Origin: Primula veris
Taxonomy: Eukaryota; Streptophyta; Magnoliopsida; Ericales; Primulaceae
Length of the DNA stretch: 64,000 bases
NCBI GenBank assembly: GCA_963682055.1
Contig: OY821740.1
Location: 34,802,795-34,866,794, forward strand
Reading direction: 5' to 3'
Below, one piece after another: positions 13,101 through 25,215 of the stretch. Made by a program: the position numbers and the translations under genes. Each line of letters starts with the position of its first letter. Positions within the stretch are counted from its first letter, which is position 1. The notes under the pieces are model-generated. The model saw only the letters and a program-made list of their open reading frames with translations, was not told the origin of the DNA and ran no database searches.

Positions 13101-16100
13101 AAGAGAAAAGATAAGCTTAGCCATACATGTAATATTTAAAATGACAGACAGCATTATCAAACATTTTTGAACACCAATATTTTCTTTTGGGTACCTTTTG
13201 GTAGAATGAATCCTCCTAGAGCCAAGAATATGAGTACGATAAATATTCCGAATGCCACTGCGATGGTCATGTTACGTGCTATTGCTGCTATAAGTCGATA
13301 TATCCCACCAGCCATTAGAGAAACGCCTAGAAGTACAATAATCATTTTGATTAACCTGCAAAAAGAAAATCACCAGATTTTGAATCAAAGAGCATTTTTA
13401 CTTTGAAGCGTAGCTCATAAGCCAGCTTATTGCATAAGGAATATATCCAAACAATTCCATAACCTAACAAGGAAGCTTAAAGTTTTAGTATATAAGCAAG
13501 AATTTACCGCCCGAAATTCGGATCCAACCCAACGCCGTAATAGATCCCAAACACAAGGAGAGTAACTTCTGCAATATATATCGGTACTTTTAAAAACGAA
13601 TTTGGTATGGCATAGGCCCACGGGGGAAAAAATAGAAGGTCTCTTTGCTTGAAAAAAACGGGTAGTCTCATCACGGTCAAAGCCATCTCCATCATACCGT
13701 TGAATAAAACTGCAATCACAGTAAAGAATAAAACACCCATATAGGTCCCGGCATCTTCAATCGTATCTTTCCGCATCTTTGTTCGTAGAAAAACCGTCAT
13801 TGTAAGGATCGATAACACGGTTAACTGAAAAAATGCAAAAAAGATGAACTCTCTCAAAATGCAATATATTCCCAACATGCATACCATTGTTCCTTACTTT
13901 GATTATGAACTTGGTATATTTAGATACTTGTGTGGCTATTTGTCTTGGTATCATGCATGGATCAGAAATAGCATAGAAAGTTCTTTAGAAATAAATGTAT
14001 CTAGTTCAATGGAATCTTATAAGTGAGCTTTTGAGTATGTGTTTACATAATTTTTTAAACGCCAATTTTCCGTCTTTCATTTTAGTTTTTAGTTTTTCAA
14101 GTTAGCATGGTGTCTACGTACTTGAATCAAGCAGAATATATACACGAAAGCGTTTCTCTTCATAAGCAAGTATTCCCTTGAAAAAAGTGCTCTTAGGAGT
14201 TGCTTTTTATTGATCCCGTACTTATCCATTGATAAAGCTGCAGGGTGGCTATCGGATTTGTCGAAAGGAACACAGAGCTCTTCTTCAAGTGTGCGGCCAA
14301 AAATAAACGACTTAAAAGCTTCTGCAAATTGGGCTACGGAAATAAAGCTATAGGGCTCGTCTCTTTTTGCCCAATACTGCTCTTGATCTTTCCTTGAGGT
14401 CACCTATAATTAACAAATTAAAAACTTGAATTGTAGTTCTTCTATGTTTGCTTGGAAATGCTAATGCCAATCACTATGGGACCATGTCATAATCGTAAAT
14501 GGAAAGATAGAAAACATAGGAAATTAAGGTAGGATCTAACAAAACCGATGTTAGTTTCCATATCTATTGTTAAAACTTAAAAGGGGAAACTTACAAAACC
14601 AAAGATGCTTGAGACGCATAAACATTATAATTTAAAGATTCACCAAAATGTTTATCTTTTGCAGTTATATACGAGTGATCAGTCACATGAATAGGGGGGA
14701 AAGGAATAATGACCATTCTCCAATTTACGCAGGTCGGCTTGTTTGGCTGCAGATTTTAAGTATATAAGTGTGCTTATTTTAGGCTAAGAAAAAATTATCG
14801 GCTTAATCCGTTTTAGACTCATTGTTTTGCTTGTCAGGAAATACGCTAAGCCACATTTAAACTTGTTTACCATACACATTGTATTTGGGAAGTCTCCTAA
14901 AATGTTCAAGTGTATCCTAAAATAATTTGTAAAACATAAATAATTTTAAATTTCATCATGAAAAGGGTTCTAGATAAAAAATATGCAAAAAATTTGCATG
15001 ACATTTCCCCTCGCGAGTTAAACTGGCTTATTTTAGGCTGAGAAAAATACACTGGGTTCGTTCAGCTTAATTTAGTTTTTTACCACATCAGAAAAACGAA
15101 AAAACTCAGGTTTTAAGTTAGCTAACCAAATGCAGTACTATTGATAAGCAAAACAAATGAGCTTAAAGCTACCGAAATACCAGTCTTTTGGCCTAATGAT
15201 AAAAGGTAATTTGTAAAAATCTAAAAACAATCAAAATCTCATCATGAAGAGGAATATAAATAAATAAAGAAATGTGAGTCTAGGGAAATTACTTCTTGCA
15301 AAAAGTCAGCAACGCCTTTCCTTTCAGGACACTTGAATCCCAGTTCTTCGAAAAACTCAAGCACATATTCACGTGGTCCTTGGTATACAATTTGACCATC
15401 TGATAATAAAATTATATCGTCGAATAAATCATACGTTTCCGGTGCTGGCTGTAGAAGAGAAACGAGAGCAGTTCCCTGAAATATATGTGTGGTTTGTTTA
15501 AATGCGCTTATTATCTGAAAAGTCGTTGAACTATCTAGACCGGTTGATATCTCGTCCATGAATAATGCCCTTGCAGGTCCGACAAGCATTTCCCCTGGAT
15601 AAAATATATTAATATTTAGAAAAATTGATAGTGAGATCTACTTTCCAGGATTCTGCGTTATCAAGAAAAGAAGTTAATGTATGTGATAGTAAGGAAAAAG
15701 TCAGGTTCATAGTTCATTCAACTTACAACTTTTAGCTTTTAAGCAGCTTATGTGATTTTCTTCTTATAAGTCGAGCTTATGAAAAAATTTGATCTTAAAA
15801 AGTGCACCAAAGAAGCACAAATTCGTGATTGCATCTTTTAAGCAGCTTATTTAGTTTAAAACCTACATGATAAATGGTTGGGCCGCTTATAGATAAGCAT
15901 TTCAGTTTTCTTGCCTGGAAAGCGGCGATTTTTAATTTGGATTAACTCAATTTTTTTTCAGACTAAAGCAAGACGATTAATGTAAATCTTGCAGCCAAAC
16001 AATCCATAAGCTGAAATCATATATCATGTACCTGTGGTGAGTCTCTTTTTTTGTCCACCCGAGACTCCTCTTACCATTTCATCACCCACCATTGTGTCAG

Positions 16101-19100
16101 CACATATGTCAAGCCCTAACAACTGAGAAAAAATATACATTGTTGGTAAGAAAATTATCCACCAATATCAGTCATAAACTACATAAAAAAGATGCTAGAT
16201 ATTCAAACTAACAAACTTGTATAGAATTTTACTGTCTACATGGATAAAACCACACCGGTGTACCTGTACTAGAGATGGTTGTATTTTCATCCTCGGATAT
16301 TTAAATTTTGTACATTTCTTTGTAAAAGATTCTGTACATGAAGTTTTATTATTTATTTGAAAGTAGGTACCTTAAGTACATAGTCTGTCATCACATTAGC
16401 CTCTTGTCCGTCTAGTGCTGTGGCCTAAAGTAACAAAATCAGAAGCAATGCACACATATTAAGTTCAAAAAAGTAAACTTCTCATCATGATAAAAATGAT
16501 AATGTACACTTTTTACGTATTTATGAATAACGTACCTTCATAAAAACATCAAGATCTGCATCTGGTACTATATTTTTTTCCTTTTCTCTTTTTAGCAATT
16601 CCCTCATCATGTCTGCCATGTTTCCAATTTTCAGATTGATTATATTCCTCAAAGTTTTTACTATACGACTTGCTTGGCTGAATATTTTAAGGTAGGTTTT
16701 TTTTTTTGGTTGCTTATATAGGCTTTGGTTGGCATTCAGAAAAGCTAGAAGTTCTCATCCGGATAAAATCAAAGTTTTTGTAAGATATCAATAAGCCAGC
16801 TTATCTGTGTCTGACCAAACTCCCTACATGGAAGTGATGAAGTTTTTTACTTTTACTGACCGTAGCGAGGACCAACGCCTTGACATCTGGCGGAGAAAGC
16901 CATAGTTTCTCTCACTGTCAAATCCCTTAAATGAAGATCATGTTGACTTATATAAGCTGATGTCCTTTGCGGAATAAACTCATTCATTTCATGACCGTTG
17001 TATGTTACTTTTCCAGAAACCTACAAATATTCTCTGTCTAATTTATCAAATCAAAGATATGCAAGAAACTTTTCTACAAGAATAAGCATTATTATTGGTG
17101 GATTAACACTTTTTTTTTTGTTTGGATTACAAGAACTTGAACACCGAGAACACACTTATTTTGGTAAAATTTCGTCAATCTAGAATGACGTTTTCTTAGG
17201 ATAGCTAATCAACTTTTTGTATGTTTTCTGCCTTTTTAGGCATGGGCTTACCCATCTACATATACGAAAACTGATATATCACAGATGAGAGACCGCTTTG
17301 TCACTGAGCTGGATATATCCAAAGGCTAAATTCCCAAGTCGAATCGAGAAAATTAAATACTCAAAAAAAGGCATGGGCCTACCCTTCAAAAAGCAGGTTG
17401 CTTTCTAGAAATTTATATTAAATACTATATTTCCAAGACCCATTCTTATATACAATTTTCTGATCTAGAAACTAGATGGGAAAACCGGAAAGACATCTCC
17501 ATATGAGATGGATTTATCATAGTTAGTTTAGGGAGTATTTAGTATCCGATTAAGGATCGATTTCTGCCAAAAAAATATCCAATTTTGTATTTTAAACTAC
17601 TTCTTTAGCCAATTCAATACATCTTTCTGAGTAAATGTTAATCTTTGGCTGGAAACTAATAAATTAAGCATTCGAAGATTTTCTTCCTTTTACTTGACGG
17701 AATTGTACTAAATTAACCAAAAACTGTAGTTTAAGACCCTTGGGCACTAAATTGAATCACTAAGATACTAGCATAATATACTCATTCGAAAATACACCTT
17801 GAGATCTTTATCAAGTTTTCCAGACAAGGCGAGCATCAAAGTGGTCTTTCCAGAACTGGGTGGACCTAAAAGTAATGTCATCCTGTGAAGGAGAAAGATC
17901 AAGAAAAATTCAAGTCAAAAAATTAGGTTTCGAATAATGGTTTGATATGCACCACCTGATTAAATATTTTTCTCACCTTCCGGGCTTTATTATTCCATCA
18001 ATATCTCGAAGGATCGTGAACGGTCTCTTCCTACTTGGTAATATGTGGAGATAATTCAGCGTCCCCTGTGACATTGTCCAATGTGGTTACTTTCACAAAG
18101 ATGACTGCAAAAAATAGTGCATTCTTCTACAGTAATACTCCATGTTTAGCCATGATCATGGATTAAAGAAGTTAGAGTGACTACAAGTCCTAATACACTT
18201 CTTCTTTTGTACGAAGGTTGTCCGTGTACCGTAAACAAATAATTCCAGAAAATCATGAAAACTGCCTTTTTTTTATTAGCCAAGAGGAAAATACAAAAAT
18301 CTGTGAAATTGCTATGTGTTCTAATATATTAGGCATGAAAGTATCATGATTCATGATCAGCCCTCCACGTCTAGTTAGCAAAGTTGATGTTCTGGCTTGC
18401 TCAAAAACAAACCCAAGTTTGTTATACATTTAGGAGCTTTGTCAGTTCATCAATTCGCCAACTGTGTATCATTAGCTTTTTCATTTGGATCAGAAAAAAA
18501 GAGTAGCTAAGATGAAGTTGAGACACTGAAAAATTGCCTGAGGTATTAATGCACAATGTGAAAGAATAACTCAATATTTAGTGTTCCTTTAAGGCCTTAA
18601 TATATAGAAGAAGGTGTACCTCTACCGCATTCATAAAGAAGTTGGTTACTGTCGGCATTCGCCTACTCCCAACATAAGCTTCCGCGTCAACAGTTAGATT
18701 CTCAAACCGAACCTCAACTGTTGGGAGACGAATTCCAACCCTGTACCAATTTGTCAAAAATTATAATATTTTACTAACTATGAGATTAGTTACTACTTAC
18801 TCAATAACAAGAGTTCCGCGTAAGTAATGGAATTTTCTACACTATCATATATATATCGAGGTCAATAATGGCCATCTACCTGAAAATATTTTTTCAGAAC
18901 ATTGTATAATTCTACAAAAATCTTTTATATTCCGATGCCGGTATTCTTAAATAACCGAGTCTAATTTTTGCAGGCTTGCAGGTAATCCGGTCTTGAAACA
19001 TTGACCATCCTTATATATCAAATCTATACAATCATACAAATAATAACGAAAACAGAAGATGCGATCGATTTTGAGATGTATTGTTAAAAGCATAAATAGC

Positions 19101-19772
19101 GCGAGCATTAGAGATTTAGTACTCCAGTAGTTTTATTTTATTTCAACTGCAGCTAAACATAATCAGCTTAGTTGTTCGCATTAACGAAAAACTCTGCTTA
19201 TTTTCTTATAACCACGGCTAAACATTTTTTACTGAAATATTTGGTGCATTTTTTTGGTAGCTGAGCTTAAACATTTTAGGCTTATTTCTTACCAGGTGGT
19301 AAACATATAGGCTGGAGTAAATTAGCCTGATAGATAGAAAATTGATCTATCAAGTTTAATGCTTCTAGCTTTTCAAAAGAAACAGATCGAGATAGGTTCA
19401 AGCTTAAAAGCCGTAAAACTAGAAATTTAAGCCGATTGAGACTGACTTGTTTCTCAGTAATAAAAACAAGTTTATAAATTACCTATCAATCCGTTGCTTG
19501 AGATTAGACATCAACAACTCATGCCCTTTATCACCCGTTTGGCCGAGCCTCTGAAGAAGCTGCTTTTTTTGAAAAAAGTCAAGATTCTTAACGTCTACCT
19601 CACCCTTTAAACCATCCTCTCCGGTCAATAATCCGGTTCTCAGTCTTTGCATGGTTGGTAACTTCTCGAGGGCAGCCCACACCAATGCTTCCTCATCGTC
19701 CACTTCGCGTGAAGACGTTGAGAATACGTCTCGACCACTCTTTCTCCATGTGCTCGAACGTATTAAGGCCAT
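1197..19772 (-). CDS. PDR-A: full-size ABCG (pleiotropic drug resistance) transporter, 24 exons, 1436 aa
   Basis: ATP-driven exporter of the plant ABCG/PDR family, normally in the plasma membrane. Coding exons (minus strand): 19772-19483, 18740-18620, 18065-17977, 17882-17798, 17020-16861, 16612-16536, 16424-16371, 16122-16032, 15594-15293, 14403-14122, 13824-13508, 13355-13195, 13023-12920, 12440-12284, 12183-12076, 8076-7919, 7197-6865, 6322-6032, 5772-5689, 5424-5291, 4139-3912, 3476-3305, 2644-2390, 1454-1197. I checked every junction: all introns are GT-AG, phases close, and the sum is 4311 nt. Layout is the reverse NBD-TMD-NBD-TMD order typical of PDRs. NBD1 has Walker [10 protein letters not shown] (about 173-181), signature VSGGQ (312-316) and Walker B LFMDE (to E337). 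NBD2 has Walker [10 protein letters not shown] (884-892), LSTEQ (991-995) and IIFMDE (to E1016). Hydrophobic blocks lie in exons 10-14 and 21-24. No disabling change is seen. The length is normal for the family. The substrate cannot be read from the sequence; the layout resembles the NpPDR1/ABCG40 group. Confidence 0.95.
9819..10053. mobile_element. Stowaway-like MITE, 235 bp, in PDR-A intron 15
   Basis: The termini are inverted repeats: the left end starts CTTCATCCGTTCCCATTTAA and the right end, read in reverse complement, starts CTCACTCCGTTTCCATTTAA. The match continues inward for about 50 bases. Both ends abut a TA dinucleotide (9817-9818 and 10054-10055), as expected for Tc1/mariner-type Stowaway insertions. 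It has no coding capacity. Confidence 0.8.
10571..11902. mobile_element. Large AT-rich foldback MITE (about 1.33 kb) in PDR-A intron 15
   Basis: The left end reads GGTCTCGTTTGGTCGCG and the right end in reverse complement reads GGCCTTGTTTGGTTGGC. The interior is a long imperfect palindrome: A-rich 'aaaaatcacaaaaa' repeats to about 11170 are mirrored by 'tttttgtgattttt' repeats to about 11510. AAT flanks both ends and may be a 3-bp target duplication, as in PIF/Harbinger-like elements. Interior motifs such as 'aaagtatcatcaaactt' recur. There is no transposase, so it is non-autonomous. Confidence 0.7.
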
Positions 19773-20076
19773 TCTTCAACTGGAAAATAACGTGTAACGA
19801 AAATATATATGGGATGCCAACTTATTGTTTTTTACAAGTTTACTCTAGAAAATGAATTTAGTTCCGGGATGGTCAAAAGATATCATAGAGCTGTCACCTT
19901 TCGAAAATTCTGTGGCAAGGCAAGGCCAGTCGCAAATTGACTAAACCGTCAAATTACATCCGTCCTGAAACAAAGTGTTGCAAAAATATTTGTCACCGTT
20001 TTCGTCGCTTTGTGGCCTCGGTAAATAAGTATTTGAGTACTACAGGGAATAAGGTGACAAGGTGATGTTAATTGCC

Positions 20077-20088
20077 TCTTATATATGT
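20077..20088 (-). promoter_or_regulatory. Candidate TATA box of PDR-A
   Basis: On the minus strand the sequence reads ATATATAAGAGG, about 305 bases upstream of the PDR-A start codon. It is the best TATA-like match in the proximal upstream region. No transcript data support it. Confidence 0.4.
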
Positions 20089-20202
20089 TTTATAATAGAG
20101 TGATCTATGCTTGTTTTGTTGTTCTAGAGTGAATTTGAACCTTTCAATGTTGTTTTGGAGGAAGAGGGAAAGGGTTGCTTTAAATCCAAGTTATGATATT
20201 AT

Positions 20203-20207
<5 letters not shown>

Positions 20208-20256
<49 letters not shown>
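20208..20256. repeat. (TA)n microsatellite upstream of PDR-A
   Basis: About 24 uninterrupted TA units lie roughly 440 bases upstream of the PDR-A start codon. It is likely length-polymorphic. Any reading frame across it is an artefact. Confidence 0.95.
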
Positions 20257-20261
<5 letters not shown>

Positions 20262-21410
20262 ATCCTATTATGGGGTTATATAAAAATGCAGAGCATTTTC
20301 CATGAAAAAAAATGCATCATTGGTCCCTAAGCTTTTTAATCAATTTCATATAATACATACCTGCATTTTTTTTTAAAAAGACTATTATGTTGTGCTACTT
20401 TTCTATGAAATACTTTAATTAAGAACCAAATTTTGAGAAAGTGGCAAGGAGCCTTTCATGCTCGGCGACAGCGGAAGTCTCGGATTAGACACATTTGTTT
20501 TATTGAGCATTTAAGTAAACATTCATGAAATTTATTACAAATATATATACTCACATAGTCTATTCCGAAACTAATTAATTTGTTTTAAGGTAAAATTTTG
20601 CGTGATAGAAGTTGATCTGACCGTTTTAGTTTCATTTTTACAACATTGTATGACTCTTTCTAGTATATATTTTGTTTCAAAGAAGCTAATCACCCTCGCC
20701 AAACCAACCTCATTTCTATTGGAAAAGCCGAGATAGAGGTCGAGCCCGTAACTTTCAAAATGTGAGTCAAAAGTTTGGCTTAATTAGATCGTTATCGTAC
20801 AATTACCATGCATAAGGGAAAAAGTAACAATAGACGATAAACAATATGAAGTGACCTATATGTGGTCTAGTTAAATGGAAATTAGTGTTTTCAAGACCAA
20901 ATATGTTGCTAGTGTTTCCTACTTTGAGAAGTTTTTTTTTTTTTTTTTTTAAATCTGTACTTTGAGAAGGTATAGTAACTATTAACTAATACTCGGAAGA
21001 AACTATTGAAAAAATATTAAAAACTGTCAGTTTGTAGTATCGTGGAAATAAACCATCATGTTTCAAAAGCATAACAACTGTCAATGTTTTAATTGAAACT
21101 ACATGAAATGATGGAAATGGAATAATAGTCAGAACTGTCACCGTGTAATTAACTTGAGTTTTTTTTAATTAACTAATGGAAACTGATGGGGGGATTCATT
21201 TATTTACTCTTCATTTATCGTGCTGGATCTATATCTAAAGCATGAGCTTAATTTGGTGTATGATATCAATATCTTAATTCTTAATCATTTTTACAAATTA
21301 TATATTAAGTGTTCAGCTGTAATTCAAGCTGGTTCCCGCTGGCTGCACTTTTAAATTTTAAACCAATGATAATGAAGAAGGGTGAAAATTAAGTATTTGT
21401 TTTTGCTCCT

Positions 21411-21909
21411 CTAGATTTATTCTATCCTGAATTTGTTTGACTTATTGGATAAAAAACAATTTAATATAAGGGTTAACAAAAACTATGGACGGTTATGTGG
21501 ACTTTTTCAATAACTAGTTTAATTTTTTTATTTTCAACAAATTATGATTTGATAAATTAAAAAAAATTATAAAACACACTAAAAACTCAAATAAAAATAT
21601 GAAACCTTAAAAGGGCATAACTTAAACTTAAATATTAATCATTAATCATACCAAGTATTTGATTAGTATTTAAGTTTAGAGTAAGCCCCGCTAATGTTTC
21701 ATATTTTTATTTGAGTTTATACTGTGTTTTACAATTTGTTTTTAATTTATCAAATTCTAATTTGTTGAAAATAAAAAAATTAAATTAGTTATTGAAAAAG
21801 ACCAAATAACCCTTCATAGTTTTTGTTAACCATTGCCTCTTGTATTGGATTGTTTTTTTATCCAATGATTCAAACGAATTTAGGATAAACTACTCTAATA
21901 AATTTAGTA
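21411..21909. mobile_element. Foldback/MITE element with arms of about 200 bp
   Basis: The left arm (from about 21411) and the right arm (to about 21909) are near-identical inverted copies. Shared blocks include TTATCCT/AATTTG near the ends, 'ggttaacaaaaactatg', 'tttttcaataact', 'tttttttattttcaacaaat' and 'ctcaaataaaaatatgaaac'. The centre is short (about 21610-21690). There is no coding sequence. A single-arm relative lies at 55867-55978. Confidence 0.75.
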
Positions 21910-24647
21910 CAGCAAAAACGGATCCGAAAATTAATACAAAATTTGTTTACGAAATTAACCCATCCTTACCAAAATTTACTACTTTCTCCAATCAGTTCTA
22001 GTTAAAAAAAAAAAAACAAGACATATATGTGTATGATCGATTGACTTGTGATAATACAAAACATGCATGATGCTTGAGTCGGCTTGACTGTGAATTAGAC
22101 TTGATATATATATATATATATATACACTAATAATCGTAGTCCACGCGTTGTGTGTGTGTGACATCTAATTGCATAAATATGATCCGGCACAAATAAATTT
22201 AACATTTTCAAAAATTTTACAAAAATAATTGGTTGAATATTATAAAAATATAATGTTTTGTTGTTATAGTAATATAAAATTACATGATGATTTGTTTGAG
22301 ATATGATTTTATATGTGAAAAAAAAGAATATTTATTTAAATTGTATTAAGTTATTTTAGTAATTAGTAAATTAGAATATGGGCATTTTTGAAAAAAATAA
22401 GTAAAATTGAGCAGCCTCAAGATTTCTTGAGTTCTCTTATATTAATAGTATGATATGATAACAATATACAAATAAATTTAAAACGGACACATATAAATTT
22501 GCTTCATTTTTAAAATAGCTACATGTTTTGCGTGTACTCGTAGGTTATTTTCTTACATGACGCATTTATTTATATTTCTTCGAATTGTTGGTATAAACTA
22601 AGTTATAGAAAATCTTTGACGGGATTCTGTCAACGTAATGCTTTGATATATAGATTATAAATCAACAACCAGGTTGTAACATTCCCTTTTTTTAATGTGT
22701 CACTTCCATGCTTATTCTTTAAAAAAAAAAAGTTTGCCTTCTCTGTTATAGAAAGCAAGGAGTAGTGAAGAACTAGGTAGCAAGAGTAAATCATTTATCC
22801 TCAGAATGTTAAATTTAATTTTTTTTTTAGTAGTCAATGAATTAGTGAAATTCCTATTTGCGGTTCCAGTTGCTGTTATGCAGTTAGGTTTCAAGTATAT
22901 TTGCAACCACAGTTGGAACCTAATTATAATAATGGACAAAACAGTAAAGTTAAATGTATTTGAATTAAATTACGCGCACATTTAACAACGGAGTTCACCC
23001 AACTGGGCTACGTCTCCGGGGCACTCACCCAGATTATGATATTATAAAAGCTTACAATGTAGGATTTAAGTCTTAATGAAAAACTATTAGACTCTCTCTA
23101 AATTTTTCTGCCTATCTCTATATTGCTCCTACCTTATAACTATCACTCAAAATATCAATGACATCCCACAATTGTTTTTCATTTAAAAGCTCACGGTGCA
23201 TTCTCTTAAGAATGAGTTCTTTATAATTTAGAACACATTTTTTACAAGCAAAGTTATCAGCTATTAATAGGAGTAAATACAATCTTCTTTCTCCAAGATC
23301 TTGATGATTACATTTGACTCTTTTGATTGACTTCAATATTTCCATATTGCACGAGATACTTCAGCATTAGATTGACCTCAATCTTCATAAGTTAATACTT
23401 GTTAATAACTACCCTGAAAATATGAGTTAGTATTTTCATAAAACAAGGAACATATAAGATAGTATCTTTTAGAGATAAAATTTTTCTGAATATATTTTAA
23501 AACATTAACTCTATATATTATTCAATCTAAAATAGATCATACTGATTTTGATAGTAAATATAAATTGAATTAATTGATAAATACTTGCATGAAAATAGAG
23601 ATCTAGTTTTGACTTAAAGAAAACATATCTTTATAAACTAATCTCTTTATATCTTTTAGGCGAACATATTTTATTATCACTTTAATATTCTCAATATACA
23701 CAAACTAAATCTTTAAAAACATATGAGAATATATCTGCATACTTTAAAACAAATAAACGTTATTAAAGATTAGTAATGCAGATTTACAAAATTGGACAGA
23801 ATCCTGCAGAACAGCAGGTTGGAACTGTGGTTGCAACTGAGGTTGCAACCTCACTTGTAAACATAAAGTTGTCTCACTTCTTAACAATCAACTAGCATTA
23901 TTTAGTTCAAACCAATAGACAACAAATAGTTCATATGCCAGAAATCTGGTCATAACAATTGGCACTTGAATAATCTTGTTAGTTGGCCTGGAATATCGAT
24001 TTTTATGCGTACTTGATTCCTTAATTACTTCTCCAAATGCATGGCTTAAACTAAAATTCTGGAGAGCTAACTCTGGAGGGGAATTCACCGCCTTAACTAC
24101 TACAGCAGATCGTTAAAAGGCCGTGCACTTTGAGCAACAAACAATCCTTTTCAATCGATCGGTGTATCTAATCGACTTCTAGTATTGGAAACTTTTGGGT
24201 TGATAGAGCCCGAACCAAGGAAAATTCGAGTTCTGGCTGATTCTATATCTCTCACAAAGAAAAACTCATGATCGGGTCAAGTCAGTTTCGGATTTCATAT
24301 GCTTTATCACTTGAATCTTTATAGAGCTAAAAGGTTTTGTTATTTTATTTGAGGTACTACTTCCTATTTGCTCAAGTTTATAAATATAATTATGACATCG
24401 AAATTCCTCGAAACAATTTATCTACATTTCAAGTAAAAGAAACAACAATTGAGATCCTTAATATATACTAAATGAAGTCTCAATTCCCTCAATTTTTTAG
24501 AGTAAGAATATGGAGTATATAAATGTCTCAAATCAAACACTTGATTTCGAAAATGCAGACATGATGTGTATCTCAAAAGTTTTCACTATTCTTTGGTTAA
24601 GATTTCGACGTTTAGAACGAAATGAACAAAAAAACTCAGCCACACTT

Positions 24648-24711
24648 ACAAGTATTATGATACAACAATGATAAGAACGGTAAGTATTATGATACAACAA
24701 TGATAAGAAGG
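24648..24711. repeat. Two-copy tandem duplication, about 32-bp unit
   Basis: The phrase 'agtattatgatacaacaatg' followed by 'ataagaa' occurs twice in direct succession. A third partial echo, 'gatacaacaat', lies at about 25041. Confidence 0.8.
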
Positions 24712-25215
24712 GTGGCTAGCTGCGGCCTAGCCGGTCTATTTTATTAGAGAGAGTTTTTAAGTTATTATTTATTTTGGACATTTTTACGTATTCTTTTATT
24801 AGTTGTGAACTACTGGTGTTAGTTTGTTAGTTTGTACATTATTGAGCATTAAACTTTTGGCCATTTGGCTTCTCTCTTCTCAACAAGGTTTTCTCTATTT
24901 CTCTTCATTATTATCTCTTTTCTCCTCTACTTTTCTGTGTGGATTGTTCTATTTATCTCCTCTTATAGGGAGATTTATCATTTATCAAACAAATTATATT
25001 CTTTCATCAATTTATTATTAATACACATGACACATAATTGATACAACAATACAACAGACGGTCCAAATCCTCTCGTCTTAACAGTGAATTCTCATAAAAA
25101 ACTAAAGAAGGGGAAAATAAAACTAGAAAAGAGTATCCTACTATTTTAAAAGAAGTGCAGATTGAACACTATCGATAATGTGACAACTTGTTCACCTTCG
25201 GGCGAAATAATTTCA

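Larger units (their letters stand above)
20089..25215. other. Intergenic region between PDR-A and PDR-B, no gene seen
   Basis: About 5 kb separates the PDR-A upstream region from the PDR-B stop codon. It contains a long (TA)n tract, a foldback element (about 21411-21909), short (TA)n and (TG)n tracts near 22102-22160, a small tandem duplication (24648-24711), and repeat-like DNA at about 22690-23860. In the last, 'gggctacgtctccggggcac' and reiterated 'ggttgcaac' phrases suggest an old retroelement. About 24715-25045 is pyrimidine-rich and resembles an LTR end, but I could not define its borders. Confidence 0.55.

Noticed and set aside
20111..20305. Frame containing an Ile-Tyr run upstream of PDR-A
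   Set aside because: Pure translation of the (TA)n microsatellite.
23118..23345. Minus-strand 75-residue frame in the intergenic region
   Set aside because: No recognisable domain, no flanking exons or promoter, and it sits in repeat-like DNA. It could be a retroelement remnant but cannot be supported.
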